DNA of 64,000 nt from Amphiduros pacificus (lineage: Eukaryota > Annelida > Polychaeta > Phyllodocida > Hesionidae). The stretch spans positions 26,258,166 through 26,322,165 of the forward strand of contig OX439012.1 of NCBI GenBank assembly GCA_949316495.1. Direction: 5' to 3'. This document shows positions 11,701 to 26,700 of this stretch, piece after piece (position 1 is the stretch's first letter; every line of letters starts with the position of its first letter). The position numbers were made by a program, and so were the translations under genes. Under the pieces are notes generated by a model. The model did not search any database and was not told where the DNA came from. It saw nothing but the letters and a program-made list of their open reading frames with translations.

Positions 11701-14700
11701 CTGGTGGGGTAGTGGTATCACAGACTGTGCCTAGAAATTAAAACTTTATTATTGGCTTTCAAATATCACAATCACAGTAATTTGATGACAATGAATAGCT
11801 TACACTTGATAGCCTGCCAAAGAATGAATTCCAAATCAAATTCAAAATGTTAAGACTGAAATGGAAATGTTTTAAAATGAGACTTGAGTGTGTGTGACAC
11901 ACTCTTTGACTGTCATGTGCTAAATGGTTGGTAGCATACTTGTCAACCTGACCTACCCTGACAGTTGCCCCATAAGCCATCTACATCATAGTTGCCGGTA
12001 GTTGCACACCAAAGCTCTCCATTGTGGTCCAGTGTTGTACACTGATAGTATGCAACACCTTTGTAAGTGAAAGGGAATGTGCACATTGCACCTTTGGCAT
12101 TGCCACCACTTGTGAATGTTGCACATGGAGTTGTGCCACCAGTTGTAGTCAGTGTTGTAGTTTCAATTGTTGTTGTAGTGTCACATAGAGTCCCTGTCAA
12201 AATATGCAATGTGACTATTACCAAATCATAATAAATCTATGTCTCAGCCCACCAGCTGCAAGATCGATCTTGGCTGTAAAGCAAAATATTAATGCTCCAA
12301 TCAGCATACAGACAAAGCATCTCTTTCTTTTCTTCCCTCATGTCAGTACTTTCAAGCTAATCTATTTGATCATCAAAATTTGGCAAACATGAAGCCAATG
12401 GTCAAAATGACCAGATAAAGAGTACCAAGCTAAAGTTGAGAAATGGGCATGCCTTACGGACATTCCTGTATGCATATGTGGCAGTCCCTCGGAAACCAGA
12501 AAAAAAACTCTAATTGATTCTAAGCACACACTTGACACAATGTCAAGAAGAAAGCAGCATGAAGGAATATTCAGAGATGATTACTCATTTGTCGCAAAGG
12601 AGACAGAGGCTAGATCATATGTTGGAGAAGGATATCTTTTAGCAGCATTTCTTCCAAGCCTGACAGAATGACCTACCGGCACACACTCCCCATAGTCCAT
12701 CGGCATCATAACTGGAAGTGGTGGCACACCAAGGATCTTGGGAATTAAGGTTGATGCATTCATAACGTGCCACCCCTTGGTAGGTGAATGGAAAGACACA
12801 CATGGCTCCATTAGCATTTCCACCAGTAGTGAATGTGGCACATGGTGTTGTACCTGCACTGGTAGTTAGTGAGGTGGTTGTTTCTGGTGGGGTAGTGGTA
12901 TCACAGACTGTGCCTAGAAATTAAAACTTTATTATTGGCTTTCAAATATCACAATCACAGTAATTTGATGACAATGAATAGCTTACACTTGATAGCCTGC
13001 CAAAGAATGAATTCCAAATCAAATTCAAAATGTTAAGACTGAAATGGAAATGTTTTAAAATGAGACTTGAGTGTGTGTGACACACTCTTTGACTGTCATG
13101 TGCTAAATGGTTGGTAGCATACTTGTCAACCTGACCTACCCTGACAGTTGCCCCATAAGCCATCTACATCATAGTTGCCGGTAGTTGCACACCAAAGCTC
13201 TCCATTGTGGTCCAGTGTTGTACACTGATAGTATGCAACACCTTTGTAAGTGAAAGGGAATGTGCACATTGCACCTTTGGCATTGCCACCACTTGTGAAT
13301 GTTGCACATGGAGTTGTGCCACCAGTTGTAGTCAGTGTTGTAGTTTCAATTGTTGTTGTAGTGTCACATAGAGTCCCTGTCAAAATATGCAATGTGACTA
13401 TTACCAAATCATAATAAATCTATGTCTCAGCCCACCAGCTGCAAGATCGATCTTGGCTGTAAAGCAAAATATTAATGCTCCAATCAGCATACAGACAAAG
13501 CATCTCTTTCTTTTCTTCCCTCATGTCAGTACTTTCAAGCTAATCTATTTGATCATCAAAATTTGGCAAACATGAAGCCAATGGTCAAAATGACCAGATA
13601 AAGAGTACCAAGCTAAAGTTGAGAAATGGGCATGCCTTACAGACATTCCTGTATGCATATGTGGCAGTCCCTCGGAAACCAGAAAAAAAACTCTAATTGA
13701 TTCTAAGCACACACTTGACACAATGTCAAGAAGAAAGCAGCATGAAGGAATATTCAGAGATGATTACTCATTTGTCGCAAAGGAGACAGAGGCTAGATCA
13801 TATGTTGGAGAAGGATATCTTTTAGCAGCATTTCTTCCAAGCCTGACAGAATGACCTACCGGCACACACTCCCCATAGTCCATCGGTATCATAACTGGAA
13901 GTGGTGGCACACCAAGGATCTTGGGAATTAAGGTTGATGCATTCATAACGTGCCACCCCTTGGTAGGTGAATGGAAAGACACACATGGCTCCATTAGCAT
14001 TTCCACCAGTAGTGAATGTGGCACATGGTGTTGTACCTGCACTGGTAGTTAGTGAGGTGGTTGTTTCTGGTGGGGTAGTGGTATCACAGACTGTGCCTAG
14101 AAATTAAAACTTTATTATTGGCTTTCAAATATCACAATCACAGTAATTTGATGACAATGAATAGCTTACACTTGATAGCCTGCCAAAGAATGAATTCCAA
14201 ATCAAATTCAAAATGTTAAGACTGAAATGGAAATGTTTTAAAATGAGACTTGAGTGTGTGTGACACACTCTTTGACTGTCATGTGCTAAATGGTTGGTAG
14301 CATACTTGTCAACCTGACCTACCCTGACAGTTGCCCCATAAGCCATCTACATCATAGTTGCCGGTAGTTGCACACCAAAGCTCTCCATTGTGGTCCAGTG
14401 TTGTACACTGATAGTATGCAACACCTTTGTAAGTGAAAGGGAATGTGCACATTGCACCTTTGGCATTGCCACCACTTGTGAATGTTGCACATGGAGTTGT
14501 GCCACCAGTTGTAGTCAGTGTTGTAGTTTCAATTGTTGTTGTAGTGTCACATAGAGTCCCTGTCAAAATATGCAATGTGACTATTACCAAATCATAATAA
14601 ATCTATGTCTCAGCCCACCAGCTGCAAGATCGATCTTGGCTGTAAAGCAAAATATTAATGCTCCAATCAGCATACAGACAAAGCATCTCTTTCTTTTCTT

Positions 14701-17700
14701 CCCTCATGTCAGTACTTTCAAGCTAATCTATTTGATCATCAAAATTTGGCAAACATGAAGCCAATGGTCAAAATGACCAGATAAAGAGTACCAAGCTAAA
14801 GTTGAGAAATGGGCATGCCTTACGGACATTCCTGTATGCATATGTGGCAGTCCCTCGGAAACCAGAAAAAAAACTCTAATTGATTCTAAGCACACACTTG
14901 ACACAATGTCAAGAAGAGAGCAGCATGAAGGAATATTCAGAGATGATTACTCATTTGTCGCAAAGGAGACAGAGGCTAGATCATATGTTGGAGAAGGATA
15001 TCTTTTAGCAGCATTTCTTCCAAGCCTGACAGAATGACCTACCGGCACACACTCCCCATAGTCCATCGGTATCATAACTGGAAGTGGTGGCACACCAAGG
15101 ATCTTGGGAATTAAGGTTGATGCATTCATAACGTGCCACCCCTTGGTAGGTGAATGGAAAGACACACATGGCTCCATTAGCATTTCCACCAGTAGTGAAT
15201 GTGGCACATGGTGTTGTACCTGCACTGGTAGTTAGTGAGGTGGTTGTTTCTGGTGGGGTAGTGGTATCACAGACTGTGCCTAGAAATTAAAACTTTATTA
15301 TTGGCTTTCAAATATCACAATCACAGTAATTTGATGACAATGAATAGCTTACACTTGATAGCCTGCCAAAGAATGAATTCCAAATCAAATTCAAAATGTT
15401 AAGACTGAAATGGAAATGTTTTAAAATGAGACTTGAGTGTGTGTGACACACTCTTTGACTGTCATGTGCTAAATGGTTGGTAGCATACTTGTCAACCTGA
15501 CCTACCCTGACAGTTGCCCCATAAGCCATCTACATCATAGTTGCCGGTAGTTGCACACCAAAGCTCTCCATTGTGGTCCAGTGTTGTACACTGATAGTAT
15601 GCAACACCTTTGTAAGTGAAAGGGAATGTGCACATTGCACCTTTGGCATTGCCACCACTTGTGAATGTTGCACATGGAGTTGTGCCACCAGTTGTAGTCA
15701 GTGTTGTAGTTTCAATTGTTGTTGTAGTGTCACATAGAGTCCCTGTCAAAATATGCAATGTGACTATTACCAAATCATAATAAATCTATGTCTCAGCCCA
15801 CCAGCTGCAAGATCGATCTTGGCTGTAAAGCAAAATATTAATGCTCCAATCAGCATACAGACAAAGCATCTCTTTCTTTTCTTCCCTCATGTCAGTACTT
15901 TCAAGCTAATCTATTTGATCATCAAAATTTGGCAAACATGAAGCCAATGGTCAAAATGACCAGATAAAGAGTACCAAGCTAAAGTTGAGAAATGGGCATG
16001 CCTTACGGACATTCCTGTATGCATATGTGGCAGTCCCTTGGAAACCAGAAAAAAAACTCTAATTGATTCTAAGCACACACTTGACACAATGTCAAGAAGA
16101 AAGCAGCATGAAGGAATATTCAGAGATGATTACTCATTTGTCGCAAAGGAGACAGAGGCTAGATCATATGTTGGAGAAGGATATCTTTTAGCAGCATTTC
16201 TTCCAAGCCTGACAGAATGACCTACCGGCACACACTCCCCATAGTCCATCGGTATCATAACTGGAAGTGGTGGCACACCAAGGATCTTGGGAATTAAGGT
16301 TGATGCATTCATAACGTGCCACCCCTTGGTAGGTGAATGGAAAGACACACATGGCTCCATTAGCATTTCCACCAGTAGTGAATGTGGCACATGGTGTTGT
16401 ACCTGCACTGGTAGTTAGTGAGGTGGTTGTTTCTGGTGGGGTAGTGGTATCACAGACTGTGCCTAGAAATTAAAACTTTATTATTGGCTTTCAAATATCA
16501 CAATCACAGTAATTTGATGACAATGAATAGCTTACACTTGATAGCCTGCCAAAGAATGAATTCCAAATCAAATTCAAAATGTTAAGACTGAAATGGAAAT
16601 GTTTTAAAATGAGACTTGAGTGTGTGTGACACACTTTTTGACTGTCATGTGCTAAATGGTTGGTAGCATACTTGTCAACCTGACCTACCCTGACAGTTGC
16701 CCCATAAGCCATCTACATCATAGTTGCCGGTAGTTGCACACCAAAGCTCTCCATTGTGGTCCAGTGTTGTACACTGATAGTATGCAACACCTTTGTAAGT
16801 GAAAGGGAATGTGCACATTGCACCTTTGGCATTGCCACCACTTGTGAATGTTGCACATGGAGTTGTGCCACCAGTTGTAGTCAGTGTTGTAGTTTCAATT
16901 GTTGTTGTAGTGTCACATAGAGTCCCTGTCAAAATATGCAATGTGACTATTACCAAATCATAATAAATCTATGTCTCAGCCCACCAGCTGCAAGATCGAT
17001 CTTGGCTGTAAAGCAAAATATTAATGCTCCAATCAGCATACAGACACAGCATCTCTTTCTTTTCTTCCCTCATGTCAGTACTTTCAAGCTAATCTATTTG
17101 ATCATCAAAATTTGGCAAACATGAAGCCAATGGTCAAAATGACCAGATAAAGAGTACCAAGCTAAAGTTGAGAAATGGGCATGCCTTACGGACATTCCTG
17201 TATGCATATGTGGCAGTCCCTCGGAAACCAGAAAAAAAACTCTAATTGATTCTAAGCACACACTTGACACAATGTCAAGAAGAAAGCAGCATGAAGGAAT
17301 ATTCAGAGATGATTACTCATTTGTCGCAAAGGAGACAGAGGCTAGATCATATGTTGGAGAAGGATATCTTTTAGCAGCATTTCTTCCAAGCCTGACAGAA
17401 TGACCTACCGGCACACACTCCCCATAGTCCATCGGTATCATAACTGGAAGTGGTGGCACACCAAGGATCTTGGGAATTAAGGTTGATGCATTCATAACGT
17501 GCCACCCCTTGGTAGGTGAATGGAAAGACACACATGGCTCCATTAGCATTTCCACCAGTAGTGAATGTGGCACATGGTGTTGTACCTGCACTGGTAGTTA
17601 GTGAGGTGGTTGTTTCTGGTGCATCTCTTTCTTTTCTTCCCTCATGTCAGTACTTTCAAGCTAATCTATTTGATCATCAAAATTTGGCAAACATGAAGCC

Positions 17701-20700
17701 AATGGTCAAAATGACCAGATAAAGAGTACCAAGCTAAAGTTGAGAAATGGGCATGCCTTACGGACATTCCTGTATGCATATGTGGCAGTCCCTCGGAAAC
17801 CAGAAAAAAAACTCTAATTGATTCTAAGCACACACTTGACACAATGTCAAGAAGAGAGCAGCATGAAGGAATATTCAGAGATGATTACTCATTTGTCGCA
17901 AAGGAGACAGAGGCTAGATCATATGTTGGAGAAGGATATCTTTTAGCAGCATTTCTTCCAAGCCTGACAGAATGACCTACCGGCACACACTCCCCATAGT
18001 CCATCGGTATCATAACTGGAAGTGGTGGCACACCAAGGATCTTGGGAATTAAGGTTGATGCATTCATAACGTGCCACCCCTTGGTAGGTGAATGGAAAGA
18101 CACACATGGCTCCATTAGCATTTCCACCAGTAGTGAATGTGGCACATGGTGTTGTACCTGCACTGGTAGTTAGTGAGGTGGTTGTTTCTGGTGGGGTAGT
18201 GGTATCACAGACTGTGCCTAGAAATTAAAACTTTATTATTGGCTTTCAAATATCACAATCACAGTAATTTGATGACAATGAATAGCTTACACTTGATAGC
18301 CTGCCAAAGAATGAATTCCAAATCAAATTCAAAATGTTAAGACTGAAATGGAAATGTTTTAAAATGAGACTTGAGTGTGTGTGACACACTCTTTGACTGT
18401 CATGTGCTAAATGGTTGGTAGCATACTTGTCAACCTGACCTACCCTGACAGTTGCCCCATAAGCCATCTACATCATAGTTGCCGGTAGTTGCACACCAAA
18501 GCTCTCCATTGTGGTCCAGTGTTGTACACTGATAGTATGCAACACCTTTGTAAGTGAAAGGGAATGTGCACATTGCACCTTTGGCATTGCCACCACTTGT
18601 GAATGTTGCACATGGAGTTGTGCCACCAGTTGTAGTCAGTGTTGTAGTTTCAATTGTTGTTGTAGTGTCACATAGAGTCCCTGTCAAAATATGCAATGTG
18701 ACTATTACCAAATCATAATAAATCTATGTCTCAGCCCACCAGCTGCAAGATCGATCTTGGCTGTAAAGCAAAATATTAATGCTCCAATCAGCATACAGAC
18801 AAAGCATCTCTTTCTTTTCTTCCCTCATGTCAGTACTTTCAAGCTAATCTATTTGATCATCAAAATTTGGCAAACATGAAGCCAATGGTCAAAATGACCA
18901 GATAAAGAGTACCAAGCTAAAGTTGAGAAATGGGCATGCCTTACGGACATTCCTGTATGCATATGTGGCAGTCCCTTGGAAACCAGAAAAAAAACTCTAA
19001 TTGATTCTAAGCACACACTTGACACAATGTCAAGAAGAAAGCAGCATGAAGGAATATTCAGAGATGATTACTCATTTGTCGCAAAGGAGACAGAGGCTAG
19101 ATCATATGTTGGAGAAGGATATCTTTTAGCAGCATTTCTTCCAAGCCTGACAGAATGACCTACCGGCACACACTCCCCATAGTCCATCGGTATCATAACT
19201 GGAAGTGGTGGCACACCAAGGATCTTGGGAATTAAGGTTGATGCATTCATAACGTGCCACCCCTTGGTAGGTGAATGGAAAGACACACATGGCTCCATTA
19301 GCATTTCCACCAGTAGTGAATGTGGCACATGGTGTTGTACCTGCACTGGTAGTTAGTGAGGTGGTTGTTTCTGGTGGGGTAGTGGTATCACAGACTGTGC
19401 CTAGAAATTAAAACTTTATTATTGGCTTTCAAATATCACAATCACAGTAATTTGATGACAATGAATAGCTTACACTTGATAGCCTGCCAAAGAATGAATT
19501 CCAAATCAAATTCAAAATGTTAAGACTGAAATGGAAATGTTTTAAAATGAGACTTGAGTGTGTGTGACACACTTTTTGACTGTCATGTGCTAAATGGTTG
19601 GTAGCATACTTGTCAACCTGACCTACCCTGACAGTTGCCCCATAAGCCATCTACATCATAGTTGCCGGTAGTTGCACACCAAAGCTCTCCATTGTGGTCC
19701 AGTGTTGTACACTGATAGTATGCAACACCTTTGTAAGTGAAAGGGAATGTGCACATTGCACCTTTGGCATTGCCACCACTTGTGAATGTTGCACATGGAG
19801 TTGTGCCACCAGTTGTAGTCAGTGTTGTAGTTTCAATTGTTGTTGTAGTGTCACATAGAGTCCCTGTCAAAATATGCAATGTGACTATTACCAAATCATA
19901 ATAAATCTATGTCTCAGCCCACCAGCTGCAAGATCGATCTTGGCTGTAAAGCAAAATATTAATGCTCCAATCAGCATACAGACACAGCATCTCTTTCTTT
20001 TCTTCCCTCATGTCAGTACTTTCAAGCTAATCTATTTGATCATCAAAATTTGGCAAACATGAAGCCAATGGTCAAAATGACCAGATAAAGAGTACCAAGC
20101 TAAAGTTGAGAAATGGGCATGCCTTACGGACATTCCTGTATGCATATGTGGCAGTCCCTCGGAAACCAGAAAAAAAACTCTAATTGATTCTAAGCACACA
20201 CTTGACACAATGTCAAGAAGAAAGCAGCATGAAGGAATATTCAGAGATGATTACTCATTTGTCGCAAAGGAGACAGAGGCTAGATCATATGTTGGAGAAG
20301 GATATCTTTTAGCAGCATTTCTTCCAAGCCTGACAGAATGACCTACCGGCACACACTCCCCATAGTCCATCGGTATCATAACTGGAAGTGGTGGCACACC
20401 AAGGATCTTGGGAATTAAGGTTGATGCATTCATAACGTGCCACCCCTTGGTAGGTGAATGGAAAGACACACATGGCTCCATTAGCATTTCCACCAGTAGT
20501 GAATGTGGCACATGGTGTTGTACCTGCACTGGTAGTTAGTGAGGTGGTTGTTTCTGGTGGGGTAGTGGTATCACAGACTGTGCCTAGAAATTAAAACTTT
20601 ATTATTGGCTTTCAAATATCACAATCACAGTAATTTGATGACAATGAATAGCTTACACTTGATAGCCTGCCAAAGAATGAATTCCAAATCAAATTCAAAA

Positions 20701-23700
20701 TGTTAAGACTGAAATGGAAATGTTTTAAAATGAGACTTGAGTGTGTGTGACACACTCTTTGACTGTCATGTGCTAAATGGTTGGTAGCATACTTGTCAAC
20801 CTGACCTACCCTGACAGTTGCCCCATAAGCCATCTACATCATAGTTGCCGGTAGTTGCACACCAAAGCTCTCCATTGTGGTCCAGTGTTGTACACTGATA
20901 GTATGCAACACCTTTGTAAGTGAAAGGGAATGTGCACATTGCACCTTTGGCATTGCCACCACTTGTGAATGTTGCACATGGAGTTGTGCCACCAGTTGTA
21001 GTCAGTGTTGTAGTTTCAATTGTTGTTGTAGTGTCACATAGAGTCCCTGTCAAAATATGCAATGTGACTATTACCAAATCATAATAAATCTATGTCTCAG
21101 CCCACCAGCTGCAAGATCGATCTTGGCTGTAAAGCAAAATATTAATGCTCCAATCAGCATACAGACAAAGCATCTCTTTCTTTTCTTCCCTCATGTCAGT
21201 ACTTTCAAGCTAATCTATTTGATCATCAAAATTTGGCAAACATGAAGCCAATGGTCAAAATGACCAGATAAAGAGTACCAAGCTAAAGTTGAGAAATGGG
21301 CATGCCTTACGGACATTCCTGTATGCATATGTGGCAGTCCCTCGGAAACCAGAAAAAAAACTCTAATTGATTCTAAGCACACACTTGACACAATGTCAAG
21401 AAGAAAGCAGCATGAAGGAATATTCAGAGATGATTACTCATTTGTCGCAAAGGAGACAGAGGCTAGATCATATGTTGGAGAAGGATATCTTTTAGCAGCA
21501 TTTCTTCCAAGCCTGACAGAATGACCTACCGGCACACACTCCCCATAGTCCATCGGTATCATAACTGGAAGTGGTGGCACACCAAGGATCTTGGGAATTA
21601 AGGTTGATGCATTCATAACGTGCCACCCCTTGGTAGGTGAATGGAAAGACACACATGGCTCCATTAGCATTTCCACCAGTAGTGAATGTGGCACATGGTG
21701 TTGTACCTGCACTGGTAGTTAGTGAGGTGGTTGTTTCTGGTGGGGTAGTGGTATCACAGACTGTGCCTAGAAATTAAAACTTTATTATTGGCTTTCAAAT
21801 ATCACAATCACAGTAATTTGATGACAATGAATAGCTTACACTTGATAGCCTGCCAAAGAATGAATTCCAAATCAAATTCAAAATGTTAAGACTGAAATGG
21901 AAATGTTTTAAAATGAGACTTGAGTGTGTGTGACACACTCTTTGACTGTCATGTGCTAAATGGTTGGTAGCATACTTGTCAACCTGACCTACCCTGACAG
22001 TTGCCCCATAAGCCATCTACATCATAGTTGCCGGTAGTTGCACACCAAAGCTCTCCATTGTGGTCCAGTGTTGTACACTGATAGTATGCAACACCTTTGT
22101 AAGTGAAAGGGAATGTGCACATTGCACCTTTGGCATTGCCACCACTTGTGAATGTTGCACATGGAGTTGTGCCACCAGTTGTAGTCAGTGTTGTAGTTTC
22201 AATTGTTGTTGTAGTGTCACATAGAGTCCCTGTCAAAATATGCAATGTGACTATTACCAAATCATAATAAATCTATGTCTCAGCCCACCAGCTGCAAGAT
22301 CGATCTTGGCTGTAAAGCAAAATATTAATGCTCCAATCAGCATACAGACAAAGCATCTCTTTCTTTTCTTCCCTCATGTCAGTACTTTCAAGCTAATCTA
22401 TTTGATCATCAAAATTTGGCAAACATGAAGCCAATGGTCAAAATGACCAGATAAAGAGTACCAAGCTAAAGTTGAGAAATGGGCATGCCTTACAGACATT
22501 CCTGTATGCATATGTGGCAGTCCCTCGGAAACCAGAAAAAAAACTCTAATTGATTCTAAGCACACACTTGACACAATGTCAAGAAGAAAGCAGCATGAAG
22601 GAATATTCAGAGATGATTACTCATTTGTCGCAAAGGAGACAGAGGCTAGATCATATGTTGGAGAAGGATATCTTTTAGCAGCATTTCTTCCAAGCCTGAC
22701 AGAATGACCTACCGGCACACACTCCCCATAGTCCATCGGTATCATAACTGGAAGTGGTGGCACACCAAGGATCTTGGGAATTAAGGTTGATGCATTCATA
22801 ACGTGCCACCCCTTGGTAGGTGAATGGAAAGACACACATGGCTCCATTAGCATTTCCACCAGTAGTGAATGTGGCACATGGTGTTGTACCTGCACTGGTA
22901 GTTAGTGAGGTGGTTGTTTCTGGTGGGGTAGTGGTATCACAGACTGTGCCTAGAAATTAAAACTTTATTATTGGCTTTCAAATATCACAATCACAGTAAT
23001 TTGATGACAATGAATAGCTTACACTTGATAGCCTGCCAAAGAATGAATTCCAAATCAAATTCAAAATGTTAAGACTGAAATGGAAATGTTTTAAAATGAG
23101 ACTTGAGTGTGTGTGACACACTCTTTGACTGTCATGTGCTAAATGGTTGGTAGCATACTTGTCAACCTGACCTACCCTGACAGTTGCCCCATAAGCCATC
23201 TACATCATAGTTGCCGGTAGTTGCACACCAAAGCTCTCCATTGTGGTCCAGTGTTGTACACTGATAGTATGCAACACCTTTGTAAGTGAAAGGGAATGTG
23301 CACATTGCACCTTTGGCATTGCCACCACTTGTGAATGTTGCACATGGAGTTGTGCCACCAGTTGTAGTCAGTGTTGTAGTTTCAATTGTTGTTGTAGTGT
23401 CACATAGAGTCCCTGTCAAAATATGCAATGTGACTATTACCAAATCATAATAAATCTATGTCTCAGCCCACCAGCTGCAAGATCGATCTTGGCTGTAAAG
23501 CAAAATATTAATGCTCCAATCAGCATACAGACAAAGCATCTCTTTCTTTTCTTCCCTCATGTCAGTACTTTCAAGCTAATCTATTTGATCATCAAAATTT
23601 GGCAAACATGAAGCCAATGGTCAAAATGACCAGATAAAGAGTACCAAGCTAAAGTTTGAGAAATGGGCATGCCTTACGGACATTCCTGTATGCATTTGTG

Positions 23701-26700
23701 GCAGTCCCTCGGAAACCAGAAAAAAAACTCTAATTGATTCTAAGCACACACTTGACACAATGTCAAGAAGAAAGCAGCATGAAGGAATATTCAGAGATGA
23801 TTACTCATTTGTCGCAAAGGAGACAGAGGCTAGATCACATGTTGGAGAAGGATATCTTTTAGCAGCATTTCTTCCAAGCCTGACAGAATGACCTACCGGC
23901 ACACACTCCCCATAGTCCATCGGTATCATAACTGGAAGTGGTGGCACACCAAGGATCTTGGGAATTAAGGTTGATGCATTCATAACGTGCCACCCCTTGG
24001 TAGGTGAATGGAAAGACACACATGGCTCCATTAGCATTTCCACCAGTAGTGAATGTGGCACATGGTGTTGTACCTGCACTGGTAGTTAGTGAGGTGGTTG
24101 TTTCTGGTGGGGTAGTGGTATCACAGACTGTGCCTAGAAATTAAAACTTTATTATTGGCTTTCAAATATCACAATCACAGTAATTTGATGACAATGAATA
24201 GCTTACACTTGATAGCCTGCCAAAGAATGAATTCCAAATCAAATTCAAAATGTTAAGACTGAAATGGAAATGTTTTAAAATGAGACTTGAGTGTGTGTGA
24301 CACACTCTTTGACTGTCATGTGCTAAATGGTTGGTAGCATACTTGTCAACCTGACCTACCCTGACAGTTGCCCCATAAGCCATCTACATCATAGTTGCCG
24401 GTAGTTGCACACCAAAGCTCTCCATTGTGGTCCAGTGTTGTACACTGATAGTATGCAACACCTTTGTAAGTGAAAGGGAATGTGCACATTGCACCTTTGG
24501 CATTGCCACCACTTGTGAATGTTGCACATGGAGTTGTGCCACCAGTTGTAGTCAGTGTTGTAGTTTCAATTGTTGTTGTAGTGTCACATAGAGTCCCTGT
24601 CAAAATATGCAATGTGACTATTACCAAATCATAATAAATCTATGTCTCAGCCCACCAGCTGCAAGATCGATCTTGGCTGTAAAGCAAAATATTAATGCTC
24701 CAATCAGCATACAGACAAAGCATCTCTTTCTTTTCTTCCCTCATGTCAGTACTTTCAAGCTAATCTATTTGATCATCAAAATTTGGCAAACATGAAGCCA
24801 ATGGTCAAAATGACCAGATAAAGAGTACCAAGCTAAAGTTGAGAAATGGGCATGCCTTACGGACATTCCTGTATGCATATGTGGCAGTCCCTCGGAAACC
24901 AGAAAAAAAACTCTAATTGATTCTAAGCACACACTTGACACAATGTCAAGAAAAGAGCATGAAGGAATATTCAGAGATGATTACTCATTTGTCGCAAAGG
25001 AGACAGAGGCTAGATCATATGTTGGAGAAGGATATCTTTTAGCAGCATTTCTTCCAAGCCTGACAGAATGACCTACCGGCACACACTCCCCATAGTCCAT
25101 CGGTATCATAACTGGAAGTGGTGGCACACCAAGGATCTTGGGAATTAAGGTTGATGCATTCATAACGTGCCACCCCTTGGTAGGTGAATGGAAAGACACA
25201 CATGGCTCCATTAGCATTTCCACCAGTAGTGAATGTGGCACATGGTGTTGTACCTGCACTGGTAGTTAGTGAGGTGGTTGTTTCTGGTGGGGTAGTGGTA
25301 TCACAGACTGTGCCTAGAAATTAAAACTTTATTATTGGCTTTCAAATATCACAATCACAGTAATTTGATGACAATGAATAGCTTACACTTGATAGCCTGC
25401 CAAAGAATGAATTCCAAATCAAATTCAAAATGTTAAGACTGAAATGGAAATGTTTTAAAATGAGACTTGAGTGTGTGTGACACACTCTTTGACTGTCATG
25501 TGCTAAATGGTTGGTAGCATACTTGTCAACCTGACCTACCCTGACAGTTGCCCCATAAGCCATCTACATCATAGTTGCCGGTAGTTGCACACCAAAGCTC
25601 TCCATTGTGGTCCAGTGTTGTACACTGATAGTATGCAACACCTTTGTAAGTGAAAGGGAATGTGCACATTGCACCTTTGGCATTGCCACCACTTGTGAAT
25701 GTTGCACATGGAGTTGTGCCACCAGTTGTAGTCAGTGTTGTAGTTTCAATTGTTGTTGTAGTGTCACATAGAGTCCCTGTCAAAATATGCAATGTGACTA
25801 TTACCAAATCATAATAAATCTATGTCTCAGCCCACCAGCTGCAAGATCGATCTTGGCTGTAAAGCAAAATATTAATGCTCCAATCAGCATACAGACAAAG
25901 CATCTCTTTCTTTTCTTCCCTCATGTCAGTACTTTCAAGCTAATCTATTTGATCATCAAAATTTGGCAAACATGAAGCCAATGGTCAAAATGACCAGATA
26001 AAGAGTACCAAGCTAAAGTTGAGAAATGGGCATGCCTTACGGACATTCCTGTATGCATATGTGGCAGTCCCTCGGAAACCAGAAAAAAAACTCTAATTGA
26101 TTCTAAGCACACACTTGACACAATGTCAAGAAGAAAGCAGCATGAAGGAATATTCAGAGATGATTACTCATTTGTCGCAAAGGAGACAGAGGCTAGATCA
26201 CATGTTGGAGAAGGATATCTTTTAGCAGCATTTCTTCCAAGCCTGACAGAATGACCTACCGGCACACACTCCCCATAGTCCATCGGTATCATAACTGGAA
26301 GTGGTGGCACACCAAGGATCTTGGGAATTAAGGTTGATGCATTCATAACGTGCCACCCCTTGGTAGGTGAATGGAAAGACACACATGGCTCCATTAGCAT
26401 TTCCACCAGTAGTGAATGTGGCACATGGTGTTGTACCTGCACTGGTAGTTAGTGAGGTGGTTGTTTCTGGTGGGGTAGTGGTATCACAGACTGTGCCTAG
26501 AAATTAAAACTTTATTATTGGCTTTCAAATATCACAATCACAGTAATTTGATGACAATGAATAGCTTACACTTGATAGCCTGCCAAAGAATGAATTCCAA
26601 ATCAAATTCAAAATGTTAAGACTGAAATGGAAATGTTTTAAAATGAGACTTGAGTGTGTGTGACACACTCTTTGACTGTCATGTGCTAAATGGTTGGTAG

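Noticed and set aside
16038-16220. 60-codon plus-strand open frame in units 12 and 15
   Set aside because: It appears only because one base differs from other units (CCTTGG for CCTCGG) and opens a short intronic frame.
17516-17722. 68-codon plus-strand open frame across the unit 13/14 joint
   Set aside because: It is an accident of the duplication junction, antisense to exon A.
17409-17980. Simple 611-bp deletion within one unit
   Set aside because: Shared private variants on both sides and restoration of the period by removing 2,938 bp favour an out-of-register tandem duplication.
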